In this document: positions 21,150 through 29,961 of the stretch, in pieces
Layout: each line of letters starts with the position of its first letter
Numbering within the stretch: the first letter of the stretch is position 1
NCBI GenBank assembly: GCA_016711345.1
Contig: JADJTD010000005.1
Location: 1 to 48,177 of the forward strand
Length of the DNA: 48,177 bases
Direction of reading: 5' to 3'
From: Chloracidobacterium sp.
Lineage (GTDB): Bacteria; Acidobacteriota; Blastocatellia; Pyrinomonadales; Pyrinomonadaceae
Notes under the pieces: generated by a model
Told to the model about the DNA's origin: nothing
What the model saw: only the letters and a program-made list of their open reading frames with translations
The model's database searches: none
Made by a program: the position numbers and the translations under genes

Positions 21150-21360
21150 TGAAATTCTACGTCTGGAATGTCTGAAGCTTGCCGGCGGCGATACAGCCAA
21201 GGCGATGAAGCTTTTCGAGTTCTGCAAGAGCAGAGGGGCATTTTCAGCATTGGGTGGACTGGCTAAGGCCGCCCCTGTGCTGGAAAACCAATACGTCAAG
21301 GTAGTTGGCAAAGACGGCGACCTTGGAAAGTTCACCGACTACGTGAAAGACGAAGAGTAG
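21142..21360 (+). CDS. Small protein between portal and scaffold, 72 aa
   Basis: ATG at 21142 with TTGGAGG upstream. ILRLECLKLAGGDTAKAMKL then FEFCKSRG reads as helix-turn-helix or UBA-like. No family recognised. Precedes a weak terminator. Confidence 0.55.
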   Translation: MDDEILRLECLKLAGGDTAKAMKLFEFCKSRGAFSALGGLAKAAPVLENQYVKVVGKDGDLGKFTDYVKDEE

Positions 21361-21380
21361 GCCTACCGCGTACCTCGCGC

Positions 21381-21406
21381 CGCTCGCGCGTTATCGAGCG
21401 ATTTTC
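21381..21406 (+). terminator. Weak intrinsic terminator
   Basis: 6-bp stem CGCTCG / CGAGCG with an 8-base loop, followed by ATTTT. It lies in the 113-base gap before the scaffold gene, which has its own ribosome site GGGAGC. Confidence 0.4.
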
Positions 21407-21473
21407 GCCGCTCATCCAGGCGTTAAACGGGATGTTTTTCGTGACCTTGCGACGACATAGCGGGAGCTAGAAC

Positions 21474-22331
21474 ATGACGACAGACACGTCGGCAGACGCC
21501 GATCTATTGAAGGATGTGTTTTCTTCGAGCCGCGACAGGGGAGCAGATTCCGCCGCTCCTAAGTCAGAGCCTGAGGTTGAGAAGGCAGCGCCACTCCCAG
21601 AGCCGCAGGAAACTGCAGAACTGGACAAGGAGCAGCCTGAAGAACCAAAGGGCCGTGACCCGCTCAAAGGATACCGCGACCCCTCAACTGGCCGTCTCGT
21701 TCCACTCACAGAGCTACAATCCGAACGGGAAAAGCGCCAAGAGGCGCAGAAGGCCCGCGAGGAAGAGGCTCGCTTGCGCACCCAAGCCGAAGAGAACGCC
21801 CGCCGTTATCAGGCGCAACTCGCGGACATGGAACGCAGGATACAAGTGGCCCAAAACCCGCCACAGCCACCGCCTGATGCTTTTACCGACCCAGAGGGGT
21901 GGCAGAAGCATATCCAGGCAACGTTTGCAGAGCAATTGGCCCACGAACGCGCCAACATGTCCGAACTTCGGGCACGCGATAAGTGGGGCGACGAGACTGT
22001 GAATTCTGCCCTCCAGGCGGCGATCTCTCAGAACCTAGGCCCCCGTTTCATGCAAATGCGTGATCCTTACGGGGCTTTGATCAACTGGCACAAGCAGGCA
22101 ACTGCTTTGCAAAAGATCGGACCTGATCCCGAGGCCTACGAAAAGCAGGTTGAGGAGCGCATCAGGGCAAAGGTTCTCGAAGAACTAAAGGCCCCAGCGA
22201 GTTCAAAGCCGCAACAGCGATTCCCCACGAGCCTTGCAGACGCCACGGCAACAGGTTCTCAAGGAACGCCACCCGTTAGTGACGGAGCAATAGCAGCAGA
22301 CGTTTTCTCAAGTGCGAGAAGGCGGCGATAG
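21474..22331 (+). CDS. Scaffolding protein
   Basis: 285 residues: acidic disordered start (about 1-65), a Glu/Arg/Gln-rich coiled coil (about 78-130), then a helical region with FTDPEGWQKHIQATFAEQLA and a basic C-terminus (SSARRRR) suited to binding coat protein. Position between portal and coat gene fits a P22-like scaffold that leaves during maturation. Confidence 0.75.
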   Translation: MTTDTSADADLLKDVFSSSRDRGADSAAPKSEPEVEKAAPLPEPQETAELDKEQPEEPKGRDPLKGYRDPSTGRLVPLTELQSEREKRQEAQKAREEEARLRTQAEENARRYQAQLADMERRIQVAQNPPQPPPDAFTDPEGWQKHIQATFAEQLAHERANMSELRARDKWGDETVNSALQAAISQNLGPRFMQMRDPYGALINWHKQATALQKIGPDPEAYEKQVEERIRAKVLEELKAPASSKPQQRFPTSLADATATGSQGTPPVSDGAIAADVFSSARRRR

Positions 22332-22378
22332 CTGGCGCTTCGTGGTCCCAAACATTGATCACGAGAGAGATATAACAC

Positions 22379-23497
22379 ATGGCAACTACGAGTGTGCTGT
22401 CAGGCCTGGACCTGACCAAATGGCGCCCCCGGTTCATCGGCGAATACATCCGCGACAGCGGATTTGAACCGTACATGGGCGACAGCGAAATGGATATTAT
22501 CCATGTCGTGAACGACCTAGAAACCTCGGGCTATAACATCCGCATTCCGCTGATGGGCCGCCTGCAGGGCGATGGCGTATCCGGCAATACGTCGCTGTCA
22601 GGTGCTGAAGAGCAGCTTGATCAGTATTACCAGGACATCTACTGGGAATACTACCGCAACGCGGTGACCGCGACCAAGAAGGAACGCAAGAAGTCTTTCA
22701 TTGACTTCATGACGGCGGCGCGCCCGCGTCTCAAGGAATGGTCTGCCGAGAAGATCAAGTACCAGATCATCGACAGCTTCCATAAGATGAGCGACGGCAC
22801 GAAGTTCTCGGACGCGAGTGCAGCAACGCGCAACACGTTTGCCGCCAATAACGTTGATCGCATTCTGTTCGGTGTGACGCAGGCCAACTATTCGGCCACG
22901 CACGCAACCGGCCTGACTGCTATCGATAACACGTCTGACAAGCTGTCTACGTCAATGGCCTCGCTGGCTCGCTTCATGGCGCGTCAGGCCCGCCCAATGA
23001 TCCGTCCTTTCAAAACGGGGACGGGTGGTCGCGAATACTTCGTCATGTTCTGCCATCCGCTTGGATTCCGCGACCTCAAGGCTGATAGCGCCATGATCGC
23101 AGCTAACCGTGACGCGCGCTCGCGTGAGGGTTCCGGCATGGATAACAACCCGCTGTTTCAGGACGGCGATCTTATCTATGACGGCATCATTTTCCGCGAG
23201 ATTCCTGAATTCTACCAGCCGCGCGTTGGCACGACGGCCAACCCTGAAACGACCTTCTCGAATGGCACCATTGTTTGCGGTGCTTCGTTCCTGTGCGGCG
23301 CTCAGTCTCTTGGCTATGTCAACAAGCAGATGGCTATGCCCACCACGAAAGCCGAAGACGATTATGGCTTCGTTGACGGTGTTGGCATCGAGTTTGCTCA
23401 CGGCATCGATAAGCTGCGCTGGCAGAACAACGTCAACGGACCCAATAACGGCAAGGACGTTGGCATTGTCACCGTCTATCACGCCGCTGTGGCCTAA
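22379..23497 (+). CDS. Major capsid protein, N4-gp56/DUF4043 type
   Basis: 372 residues. YIRDSGFEPYMGDSEM, IPLMGRLQGDGVSGNTSLSG, then GREYFVMFCHPLGFRDLKAD and NPLFQDGDLIYDGIIF match the N4 gp56-family capsid fold (an HK97-type shell protein). Preceded by GAGAGAGAT as ribosome site. It should be the most abundant virion protein. Confidence 0.8.
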   Translation: MATTSVLSGLDLTKWRPRFIGEYIRDSGFEPYMGDSEMDIIHVVNDLETSGYNIRIPLMGRLQGDGVSGNTSLSGAEEQLDQYYQDIYWEYYRNAVTATKKERKKSFIDFMTAARPRLKEWSAEKIKYQIIDSFHKMSDGTKFSDASAATRNTFAANNVDRILFGVTQANYSATHATGLTAIDNTSDKLSTSMASLARFMARQARPMIRPFKTGTGGREYFVMFCHPLGFRDLKADSAMIAANRDARSREGSGMDNNPLFQDGDLIYDGIIFREIPEFYQPRVGTTANPETTFSNGTIVCGASFLCGAQSLGYVNKQMAMPTTKAEDDYGFVDGVGIEFAHGIDKLRWQNNVNGPNNGKDVGIVTVYHAAVA

Positions 23498-23516
23498 CTG
23501 AGAGGGATCTAGAACA

Positions 23517-23975
23517 ATGGCTATTTACGCAACTTCTCAGTCTGCCGCTTATGGCAAAAAGTTCGGCCCCGGCGTTGCGCGCCAGCGCATTGAACTTGTT
23601 GCCATCGTGGCCGTGACGACTGCCATGCTCGACAACGCCAACGATGAAGTTGGCCTGTTCTGGGTGCCGAAGGGCTTTGTTCCTACGGCAATCACGTTCA
23701 ATGCGACGGACATGGACAGCGGCACCACGCTCGCGTGGGATGTTGGCGACGATGACGATGAAAATCGCTTGATGGCAGCCATCACCACTGGCCAGGCTGC
23801 CGGCACGTCCGTTGCTATCGATACGGCAGGCTTCCTCTACAAGTACACGGCAACCACCTTGATCAAGGCCTATATCCAGACGGCGGCGACAACGCCGGTT
23901 GCTGGTACGATCAAGGTTCTGCTCAGCGGCTTCGTGGATGAAGAATTCTCAACCACGGCGCTGGTCGCAGCCTAA
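23517..23975 (+). CDS. Head-associated structural protein, 152 aa
   Basis: Beta-rich with GLFWVPKGFVPTAITFNATD and a C-terminal TIKVLLSGFVDEEF. Directly after the coat gene and before a strong terminator, so probably a decoration or head-completion protein made in large amounts. Confidence 0.65.
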   Translation: MAIYATSQSAAYGKKFGPGVARQRIELVAIVAVTTAMLDNANDEVGLFWVPKGFVPTAITFNATDMDSGTTLAWDVGDDDDENRLMAAITTGQAAGTSVAIDTAGFLYKYTATTLIKAYIQTAATTPVAGTIKVLLSGFVDEEFSTTALVAA

Positions 23976-23985
23976 CGCAAAACTG

Positions 23986-24018
23986 AGGGGGCGGGATGGT
24001 CTGCCCCCTCTTTCCTTA
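23986..24018 (+). terminator. Strong intrinsic terminator after capsid genes
   Basis: 8-bp perfect GC stem GAGGGGGC / GCCCCCTC with a 10-base loop, followed by TTTCCTT. Confidence 0.8.
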
Positions 24019-24031
24019 TGGGTGAGACGCA

Positions 24032-24259
24032 ATGAAGTTTCGCTACGTTGGTGAAGAAATGACGGAATGGTTCGGGCTCAAGTGGGCGCCTGGAACGCAG
24101 CACGACGTTGAAGACGCGCACGCAATCGGAAAGCTGACAAATAGCGTGCTTTTTGAAGCCGTCGAAGGTGAGTCGATTGATCCTGTGAAGAACAAGGGCG
24201 GACGCCCGCGCAAAACCGTGATGGTTGAGGCTGAAGCCAATGGCGACGACCAGAACTAG
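24032..24259 (+). CDS. Small head-region protein, 75 aa
   Basis: MKFRYVGEEMTEWFGLKWAP then ENKGGRP-type basic end (KNKGGRPRKTVMVEAEA). Likely a small beta barrel with a basic AT-hook-like GRPRK tail. Function unknown; overlaps the gp4-like gene by 20 bases. Confidence 0.6.
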   Translation: MKFRYVGEEMTEWFGLKWAPGTQHDVEDAHAIGKLTNSVLFEAVEGESIDPVKNKGGRPRKTVMVEAEANGDDQN

Positions 24260-24593
24260 AACGCAATTTGCTACGGCTGTGCTAAGGCACCTTGGCCTCG
24301 TTGATGCCCAAGCATCTGCGCCAGCAGCGGACGTGGCGTATGTCAATGAGCGTTACGAAGCGATCCTTGCGGAAATGGACGACCAGAGCATGGCATTCTG
24401 GGAGGACGACGCAATTCCAGCCGTCATTTATGAGCCACTTCTGCAGTTCGTTGGCCTCAGTGTAGGGACGGCGTTTGGAGTGCCATCATTGGCTGAGAAC
24501 ATCGAAGCGGCTCGCATGGCCTACATGCGCCGCATCCGCCGCCACACGCAGAAAAAATCGAATGGTACCCCTGTGATGGTCGATCAATTCTGA
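24240..24593 (+). CDS. gp4-like head-to-tail connector
   Basis: 117 residues. ATVLRHLGL-like start (QFATAVLRHLGLVDAQASAP), then VNERYEAILAEMDDQSMAFW and LLQFVGLSVGTAFGVP, the helical plan of P22 gp4 tail accessory factor. It should bind under the portal. Located exactly where gp4 is expected, before gp10. Start at ATG 24240; an upstream in-frame start is inside the previous gene. Confidence 0.65.
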   Translation: MATTRTRTQFATAVLRHLGLVDAQASAPAADVAYVNERYEAILAEMDDQSMAFWEDDAIPAVIYEPLLQFVGLSVGTAFGVPSLAENIEAARMAYMRRIRRHTQKKSNGTPVMVDQF

Positions 24594-26011
24594 TGGCGCT
24601 TGTCCCGCTGACTGTCCCAACCTCCTCAGAGCACAGCCGCTACAAGATCGAAGGCAGCGCCCGTCTGCTCAACTGCTACGCTGAGCCCACGGGCAGCGAT
24701 GCCAAGGCGTCCTGGACCAGCTACGCGCCGTCCGGCCTTGACCTTTGGGCGACGGTGCAGGCATCAGGCACGTTGACCGGGCCTGCTGGCGTGCGCGCCA
24801 TGCTCGCGACGGACGACTATCTCTATGTGGTGGCCGGCCGCAAGATCACGGCGATCAGCGCCCTTGGCGTGCAAACCGTCGTCGCCACGCTTCCCGGGGA
24901 CGGTGATGTGTATCTGGCGCGCAACCGCCGGTCTCCTACGCCAGAAGTCGCCGTTGTGTCTGACGGCACCATGAGGATTATCACGGGCACCAGCATTGCG
25001 GCTGTGACGGACCCGGATTTGCCGCCTCCAACATCGGTATCGACTCTGGACGGCTATTTCCTGGTCCCGACCACATTCGACCGTGTGTGGATCTCAGGTG
25101 AGGACGACGGTACGACGTATTCAGCGCTCGATTTTGGGCGGGCTCAGCGCCAGCCTGACAACACGCTGTTCGTCTTGGGCGCCGAACGTGACGCCATGGT
25201 ATTTGGTGAGCGCTCTGTTGAATGGTGGAACAACAGCCCGGATGGGTCCGGCAACTTTCCGTTCGTCCCTATCGCGTCGATCAATCTCGGCTGCGCTGGT
25301 GCTAAAACCATCGTCCAGCTTGACCGCGCTGTATCTTGGATTGCCAACGACGGCACGGTGAGATTGCAGGACGGCTACTCGGGCCAGCGCATCTCAACCC
25401 ACACTGTTGAGCGTGCGATTGGCACAGCAACGACCACGATTTACGGGTTCGGGTGGACCGATCAGGAGACCGGGCACGCGTTCCTCGCATGGACGTGCGG
25501 CACCTGGACGTGGGTCTATAATCTGCGTACGGGCAAATGGCATGAAATGCAGTCCTACAAGCGCACGAACTGGCGCGGTTTCAATGCCGTTTCTTGGCGC
25601 GGCATGTCCCTGATTGGGGACTACGAAGATGGGCGGATTTATCAGGTCCGCGCCAGCGTGTTCTCTGAGGGTGGCGATCCGATCATCACGGATATGGTGC
25701 TGCCAATCTTGCACTCAGCGCCCTATGGGATCAGGCTCAACGCAATTTATATCGACGCGGTTCCGGGGGTTGGTAACGATCCCGACGCGCACCCGCTGCT
25801 GATGGTCTCGACATCGACGGATGGCGGCAAGACGTTCGGCGCAGCCCGGCTCATCGAGTTGGGCGACACGGGTCAGCATATCCGGCGCTTGAAAACCTAC
25901 CGCTTTGGCTCGTTCGGCCCAACCGGCTGCGCCGTTAAAATCTCGTGTTCTGCGTCCGTCGCCCGCGCAATTTCTGGCGTCTATGCCGATGTAGACCAGC
26001 TTTCCAAATAG
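24593..26011 (+). CDS. gp10-like packaged-DNA stabilisation protein
   Basis: 472 residues. SARLLNCYAEP near residue 23, repeated blades with DGYFLVPTTFDRVWISGEDD, FGERSVEWWNNSPDGSGNFPF and GRIYQV follow the P22 gp10 (Phage_stabilise) beta-propeller pattern. It forms the tail hub together with gp4. Starts in an overlap TGATG with the connector. Confidence 0.8.
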   Translation: MALVPLTVPTSSEHSRYKIEGSARLLNCYAEPTGSDAKASWTSYAPSGLDLWATVQASGTLTGPAGVRAMLATDDYLYVVAGRKITAISALGVQTVVATLPGDGDVYLARNRRSPTPEVAVVSDGTMRIITGTSIAAVTDPDLPPPTSVSTLDGYFLVPTTFDRVWISGEDDGTTYSALDFGRAQRQPDNTLFVLGAERDAMVFGERSVEWWNNSPDGSGNFPFVPIASINLGCAGAKTIVQLDRAVSWIANDGTVRLQDGYSGQRISTHTVERAIGTATTTIYGFGWTDQETGHAFLAWTCGTWTWVYNLRTGKWHEMQSYKRTNWRGFNAVSWRGMSLIGDYEDGRIYQVRASVFSEGGDPIITDMVLPILHSAPYGIRLNAIYIDAVPGVGNDPDAHPLLMVSTSTDGGKTFGAARLIELGDTGQHIRRLKTYRFGSFGPTGCAVKISCSASVARAISGVYADVDQLSK

Positions 26012-26020
26012 CGAGACCTC

Positions 26021-26461
26021 ATGGCCTACGACCTCAAGACATCATCCCCCCTTTCATCCGTGAGCGATAGCTCGCTCATGTTCGGAGCCGCGTCGAATAT
26101 CGCGGATCTGCCATCGACATTTAGCCTTGCCACGATCAAGAACTATTTATCGCAGTTCTTCCTACCCGCGTACTATTACGGCGTGCGCGCGGGCGCTTCG
26201 GACATTGCCGATGGCCTGGACGCGATGATTGCGGCTGGATATACGACGGTTCAGCTTGCGCCGGGCACCTACAATCTTCCGAATGGATACGCCAAGAGCG
26301 GTGTGAACAGCCATGTGTTTGCCGGCGGGACATCGGCGGACCCGCTAACCTATGCCGTGACGGCGCGATCAACGTCGGCCGTTACGGTGCAGTTTTATTC
26401 GCTGAGTGGTGGGTCATGGGTGACGACTGACCCCACGTCGGTGTGGGTCCATATCCTATGA
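26021..26461 (+). CDS. Short tail protein, resembles the start of a tailspike
   Basis: 146 residues. The middle (RAGASDIADGLDAMIAAGYT then TVQLAPGTYNL) resembles the first turn of a pectate-lyase-type beta-helix, where a catalytic or coiled region would normally follow. Here it stops after one more beta region. It may be a head-binding adaptor or a truncated spike. Confidence 0.5.
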   Translation: MAYDLKTSSPLSSVSDSSLMFGAASNIADLPSTFSLATIKNYLSQFFLPAYYYGVRAGASDIADGLDAMIAAGYTTVQLAPGTYNLPNGYAKSGVNSHVFAGGTSADPLTYAVTARSTSAVTVQFYSLSGGSWVTTDPTSVWVHIL

Positions 26462-27090
26462 GTAACGTCAACTTGCCCGTGTCGTCCATGCCGTTCCTCG
26501 GGACTGGCGGCGTGGTCAACAAGCCGTGGTATCAGGCGCTCCAGCAGATTGCCTCTCGGGCAAACAAGCTCACGCAGGATGCAGGAACCGCAACGGATCT
26601 TGAAACCGACGTGACGGGCGTTCTGCCGGTTGAGAGCGGCGGAACGGGAAAGGCCAGCTTCAACGCCAATCAGTTGATTGCCGGAAATGGGACTGACGAT
26701 CTGCTCAACATTTCTCCCGGCTCAGCCGGACAGGTGCTCATCAGCCAAGGCGCTGGCGCGGTTCCTGACTTTAGCGACCTCAGCTATACGGATGCGTTTC
26801 TAATCATCATCGAAGCGCCAACCAATCGCGATTACCCATTTCTTGACGTGCCGTTCGCGTTCACGCTCAATTCGGTGACGACGCGGTCTGGCGCGGGAAC
26901 GTGCACGCTCACGACCAAAAAGAACTCCACGACGGTAGCGACGAGCAGCGTTACGACAACCAAGACGAAGGTTACGGTGACGACGGGAAACAGCTACGCC
27001 GTGAATGATGATCTCGTTTTTACGGTGAGCGGCACGTCCAGCATTAACATGCTGCAAATCACCGCCGCGTTTACGCGGACGATCACCTAG
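26458..27090 (+). CDS. Tail/collar fibre protein, 210 aa
   Basis: ATG at 26458 overlaps the previous stop. LPVESGGTGKASFNANQLIA is the repeated linker found in phage fibres and collar proteins. The C-terminal 90 residues are Thr/Ser-rich beta strands. Probably a minor fibre. Confidence 0.6.
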   Translation: MSNVNLPVSSMPFLGTGGVVNKPWYQALQQIASRANKLTQDAGTATDLETDVTGVLPVESGGTGKASFNANQLIAGNGTDDLLNISPGSAGQVLISQGAGAVPDFSDLSYTDAFLIIIEAPTNRDYPFLDVPFAFTLNSVTTRSGAGTCTLTTKKNSTTVATSSVTTTKTKVTVTTGNSYAVNDDLVFTVSGTSSINMLQITAAFTRTIT

Positions 27091-27737
27091 TGCCTATGTG
27101 CATGGTCATTAGCGGGTCAGGTGCCGCCAGCATTGTTTATACGGATGATGACTACAGCTTCACGGCTCCGGCCACCAACACAAGCTGGACGTTTAGCGGG
27201 GTCAACATCGGCACGGCATCGGCAACCCGCCTCGTGATTGTTGGGGTGTTCTATGTCAACGCCACGCCAAACACCGCGACATGCACAATCGCGGGTGTCG
27301 CCGGGACAAGCGCGGTGCATACGCGATCCACGGGCGGCACGGCGGACGAGACGGAAGCCATGATTTTCACCGCGTCTGTGGCATCCGGCACGACCGCGAC
27401 GATCACGGTTAACACGGGCACGGCCAAGGGCTGTTGGATTGGGGTCTGGTCTGCCTACGACTTAACCAGTACGACGCCGGTTGATACGTCTGTTGCCCCG
27501 TCATCGGGTACGACGATTACCCTTGACCTTGACGTGTCACCGGGTGGCGTTGCGTGTGGCATGGGCATCACGCCGGCCGCTTCGACGTGGACGGGATTTA
27601 CGGAAGACTATGACAAGATCAGCGGCGTTTGGACATCGGGCGCTTCGGTTGCGTCATCCAGCGGGGCTACGCCTTTGACGGTTCGCGCGACAACGACCAG
27701 CGCGGGCGCAACGATGTGCGCGGCGAGCTTTAGATAA
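27090..27737 (+). CDS. Thr/Ser/Gly-rich virion protein, 215 aa
   Basis: GTG start overlapping the previous stop (TAGTG). Repeating beta strands with NTSWTFSGVNIGTASATRLV and AAST-rich turns, consistent with a jelly-roll virion protein. No exact family recognised. Confidence 0.55.
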   Translation: MPMCMVISGSGAASIVYTDDDYSFTAPATNTSWTFSGVNIGTASATRLVIVGVFYVNATPNTATCTIAGVAGTSAVHTRSTGGTADETEAMIFTASVASGTTATITVNTGTAKGCWIGVWSAYDLTSTTPVDTSVAPSSGTTITLDLDVSPGGVACGMGITPAASTWTGFTEDYDKISGVWTSGASVASSSGATPLTVRATTTSAGATMCAASFR

Positions 27738-27747
27738 GGGGGAAATC

Positions 27748-28557
27748 ATGGGGTTTCTAGGCTCACTCACGGGGTCCAGCCAGCGCAAGGATATTCGCAA
27801 GGCCTACAATGAGAGCACCGATATTCTCAATCAGGGATATGGCCAGGCGCAAGGGAACCTGACATCTGGCTACAACGGCGCAAACTCTGCCTATGACACG
27901 GCAACCGGAAACATCAATCAGGGCTATGGCAATGCGCTAAGTGCGCTCGGCAAGGGCGTCAACCAAGCCGTTGAGACGTACCAGCCTTGGTATCAGTCCG
28001 GTACGCAGGCCAATACGATGTACGGCAATGCGCTCGGCCTCAACGGCGCAGCGCAACAGGCGCAGTTTATGCGGGGGTATAAAGCCAACCCGTTCATGCA
28101 GGCCAACAACGACTTTGCGACTCGGGCCATAATGCAGCAGATGAACGCGCGCGGCATGAGCGGCAGCGGCACGGCCGCGGCGGCTGTGGCTCAGGAGAGC
28201 ATGAGGCGCGGCGCAGACGATTATAACAACTATCTCGGGCATCTTTCCGGCGTGTCAGGGCAGGGCTTGCAGGCAGCGGGTCAAATCGGCGGGCTCTACG
28301 CTCAGCAGGGCAAAGACACGGCGAATATGTACGCTCAGCAGGGGTCCGATCTGGCGAACATCAGTGGCCAGCGCGCGAACTTGGGATGGCAGTATGGGCA
28401 AGGCCAAGCCGGTCTCAATACAGACCTTGCGGCAACGCGGGCGGGCAATCGGATCAACTACGGCAACGCTCGGGCGCAGTCGCGCGGCATTCTCGGCAAC
28501 AACCTGATGGGCCTCTTGGGGGCTGGCATCAACGCTTACTCTGCCTTCAAGAGGTAA
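27748..28557 (+). CDS. DNA ejection protein (gp7-like)
   Basis: 269 residues rich in Gly, Ala, Asn and Gln, with repeats (YGQAQGNLTSGYNGANSAYD, GQGLQAAGQIGGLYAQQGKD). First of three consecutive internal virion proteins in the order of P22 gp7-gp20-gp16. It should be packed in the head and leave with DNA during infection. Confidence 0.6.
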   Translation: MGFLGSLTGSSQRKDIRKAYNESTDILNQGYGQAQGNLTSGYNGANSAYDTATGNINQGYGNALSALGKGVNQAVETYQPWYQSGTQANTMYGNALGLNGAAQQAQFMRGYKANPFMQANNDFATRAIMQQMNARGMSGSGTAAAAVAQESMRRGADDYNNYLGHLSGVSGQGLQAAGQIGGLYAQQGKDTANMYAQQGSDLANISGQRANLGWQYGQGQAGLNTDLAATRAGNRINYGNARAQSRGILGNNLMGLLGAGINAYSAFKR

Positions 28558-28560
28558 CTC

Positions 28561-29961
28561 ATGCCCCAGCTTCCCGGTTACAACATCGGCAACGCGCTGC
28601 TTGACTTCTCGCCAGTCTCAAACGCACTGCAAAGCTATCAGAAAAACGCGCTTGCCCAGCAACAGATGGGCATGGATCAGCAGCGCCTAGATATGGACAA
28701 GCAAAGCCATTCCATGCAGCGGCAGAACATGCAGCGGCAGTGGTCTCAGCAGGACTACGAGAAGGCGGGTGGCATGGCCAACGCCATCCTCAATATGCAG
28801 CCGGGGCAGGCGCGCGCCATGGCGCATAGCCAGTTTCTCAAGCAATACGGGGATGGCGACCACACCCCGGAAGAGCTTGACCCGATCACGGGGCCGCAAC
28901 TTGCTGCCGCGCATTACGGGAAGTTTATCGACCAGACCAAGCAGCAAATGATGCAGCTTGATATGCAGAAGACGCGGGCTGAGATTGGTGCGCTCAACCG
29001 CAAGGGCGATGATCCGGTAGAGGCCTTTATCATGCGCAAGCTTGGCGGCGGAAGCGCCCCGGCGCAGCCTGCTATGCCATCACAAGGCGAGGCCATCCGT
29101 CCGCAGTCTTTTAACGCTCCTGCACCGCAGCAGGCCAACCCCAATCTGCAACTCATTTCTGACGAGGCCCCACAGGCCGCTCTTGCACAGCCGCAACAGC
29201 CCGATCAGGTTGACACCCCTTGGGGCAAGATGAGCAAGGCTGATGCCAACGAACTGGCCGGCGTCATGCTCTTGAGCCCGAAGTTCGCGACGGCGGGCAA
29301 GGCGCTGCTTGATAGCATCGGCGCACCTGCTCAGTCTGGGTTGAGCAAGCCTGCGATGGGCGCTCTTGATGAAAAAGCCATCGGCATGGTGGACTTAGCG
29401 GCGCGCCTTGACGGCATCCAAGCGAAGTTCAAGCCGGAATACCTGACCTACGAGACCAAAGCCAAGATGTACGGCAACTCGTGGCTGGACAGCTTCGAAG
29501 GGTTGCGCCAGAGCATCCCGCCCGAAGAGGCCAAGAAGCTGGAAGAGTACACCGCGTTCCGCCAGGACGCGATGAACAACCTTTCCGAATATATCAAGCA
29601 GATTACCGGCGCGGCCATGGGCATCCAAGAAGAGGGCCGCATTCGCCAGGGTATGCCGGACCCGACGAAAGACAGCCCGCGCCAGTTCGAAGCAAAAATG
29701 AAAAACTCCATTCGCGCAACCAAGCTCGCGGTTGCTCGCTTCGTCTACCTCAGAAACAAGGGATACGACGAAAATACGCTGTCCGTCATGGCGAAGCAGG
29801 ACAAGCTATCCGGCGTTATCCCCATGGAGTCGATTGAGGGCATGATTGACCAGCGAGGGGCGCAGATTGAAGAGCAGTTGCGCAGCGCCAACCCGAAGGC
29901 AGACCCGATGGCCATTCAGCGCGAAACCCGCAAGATGATCAAACAGGAGTTCGGGATCTGA
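28561..29961 (+). CDS. DNA ejection protein (gp20-like)
   Basis: 466 residues. Gln/Met-rich N-terminal helix (LAQQQMGMDQQRLDMDKQSH), a Pro/Gln-rich linker, then a helical domain containing FRQDAMNNLSEYIKQITGAA. Order and composition fit the second ejection protein. Confidence 0.6.
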   Translation: MPQLPGYNIGNALLDFSPVSNALQSYQKNALAQQQMGMDQQRLDMDKQSHSMQRQNMQRQWSQQDYEKAGGMANAILNMQPGQARAMAHSQFLKQYGDGDHTPEELDPITGPQLAAAHYGKFIDQTKQQMMQLDMQKTRAEIGALNRKGDDPVEAFIMRKLGGGSAPAQPAMPSQGEAIRPQSFNAPAPQQANPNLQLISDEAPQAALAQPQQPDQVDTPWGKMSKADANELAGVMLLSPKFATAGKALLDSIGAPAQSGLSKPAMGALDEKAIGMVDLAARLDGIQAKFKPEYLTYETKAKMYGNSWLDSFEGLRQSIPPEEAKKLEEYTAFRQDAMNNLSEYIKQITGAAMGIQEEGRIRQGMPDPTKDSPRQFEAKMKNSIRATKLAVARFVYLRNKGYDENTLSVMAKQDKLSGVIPMESIEGMIDQRGAQIEEQLRSANPKADPMAIQRETRKMIKQEFGI

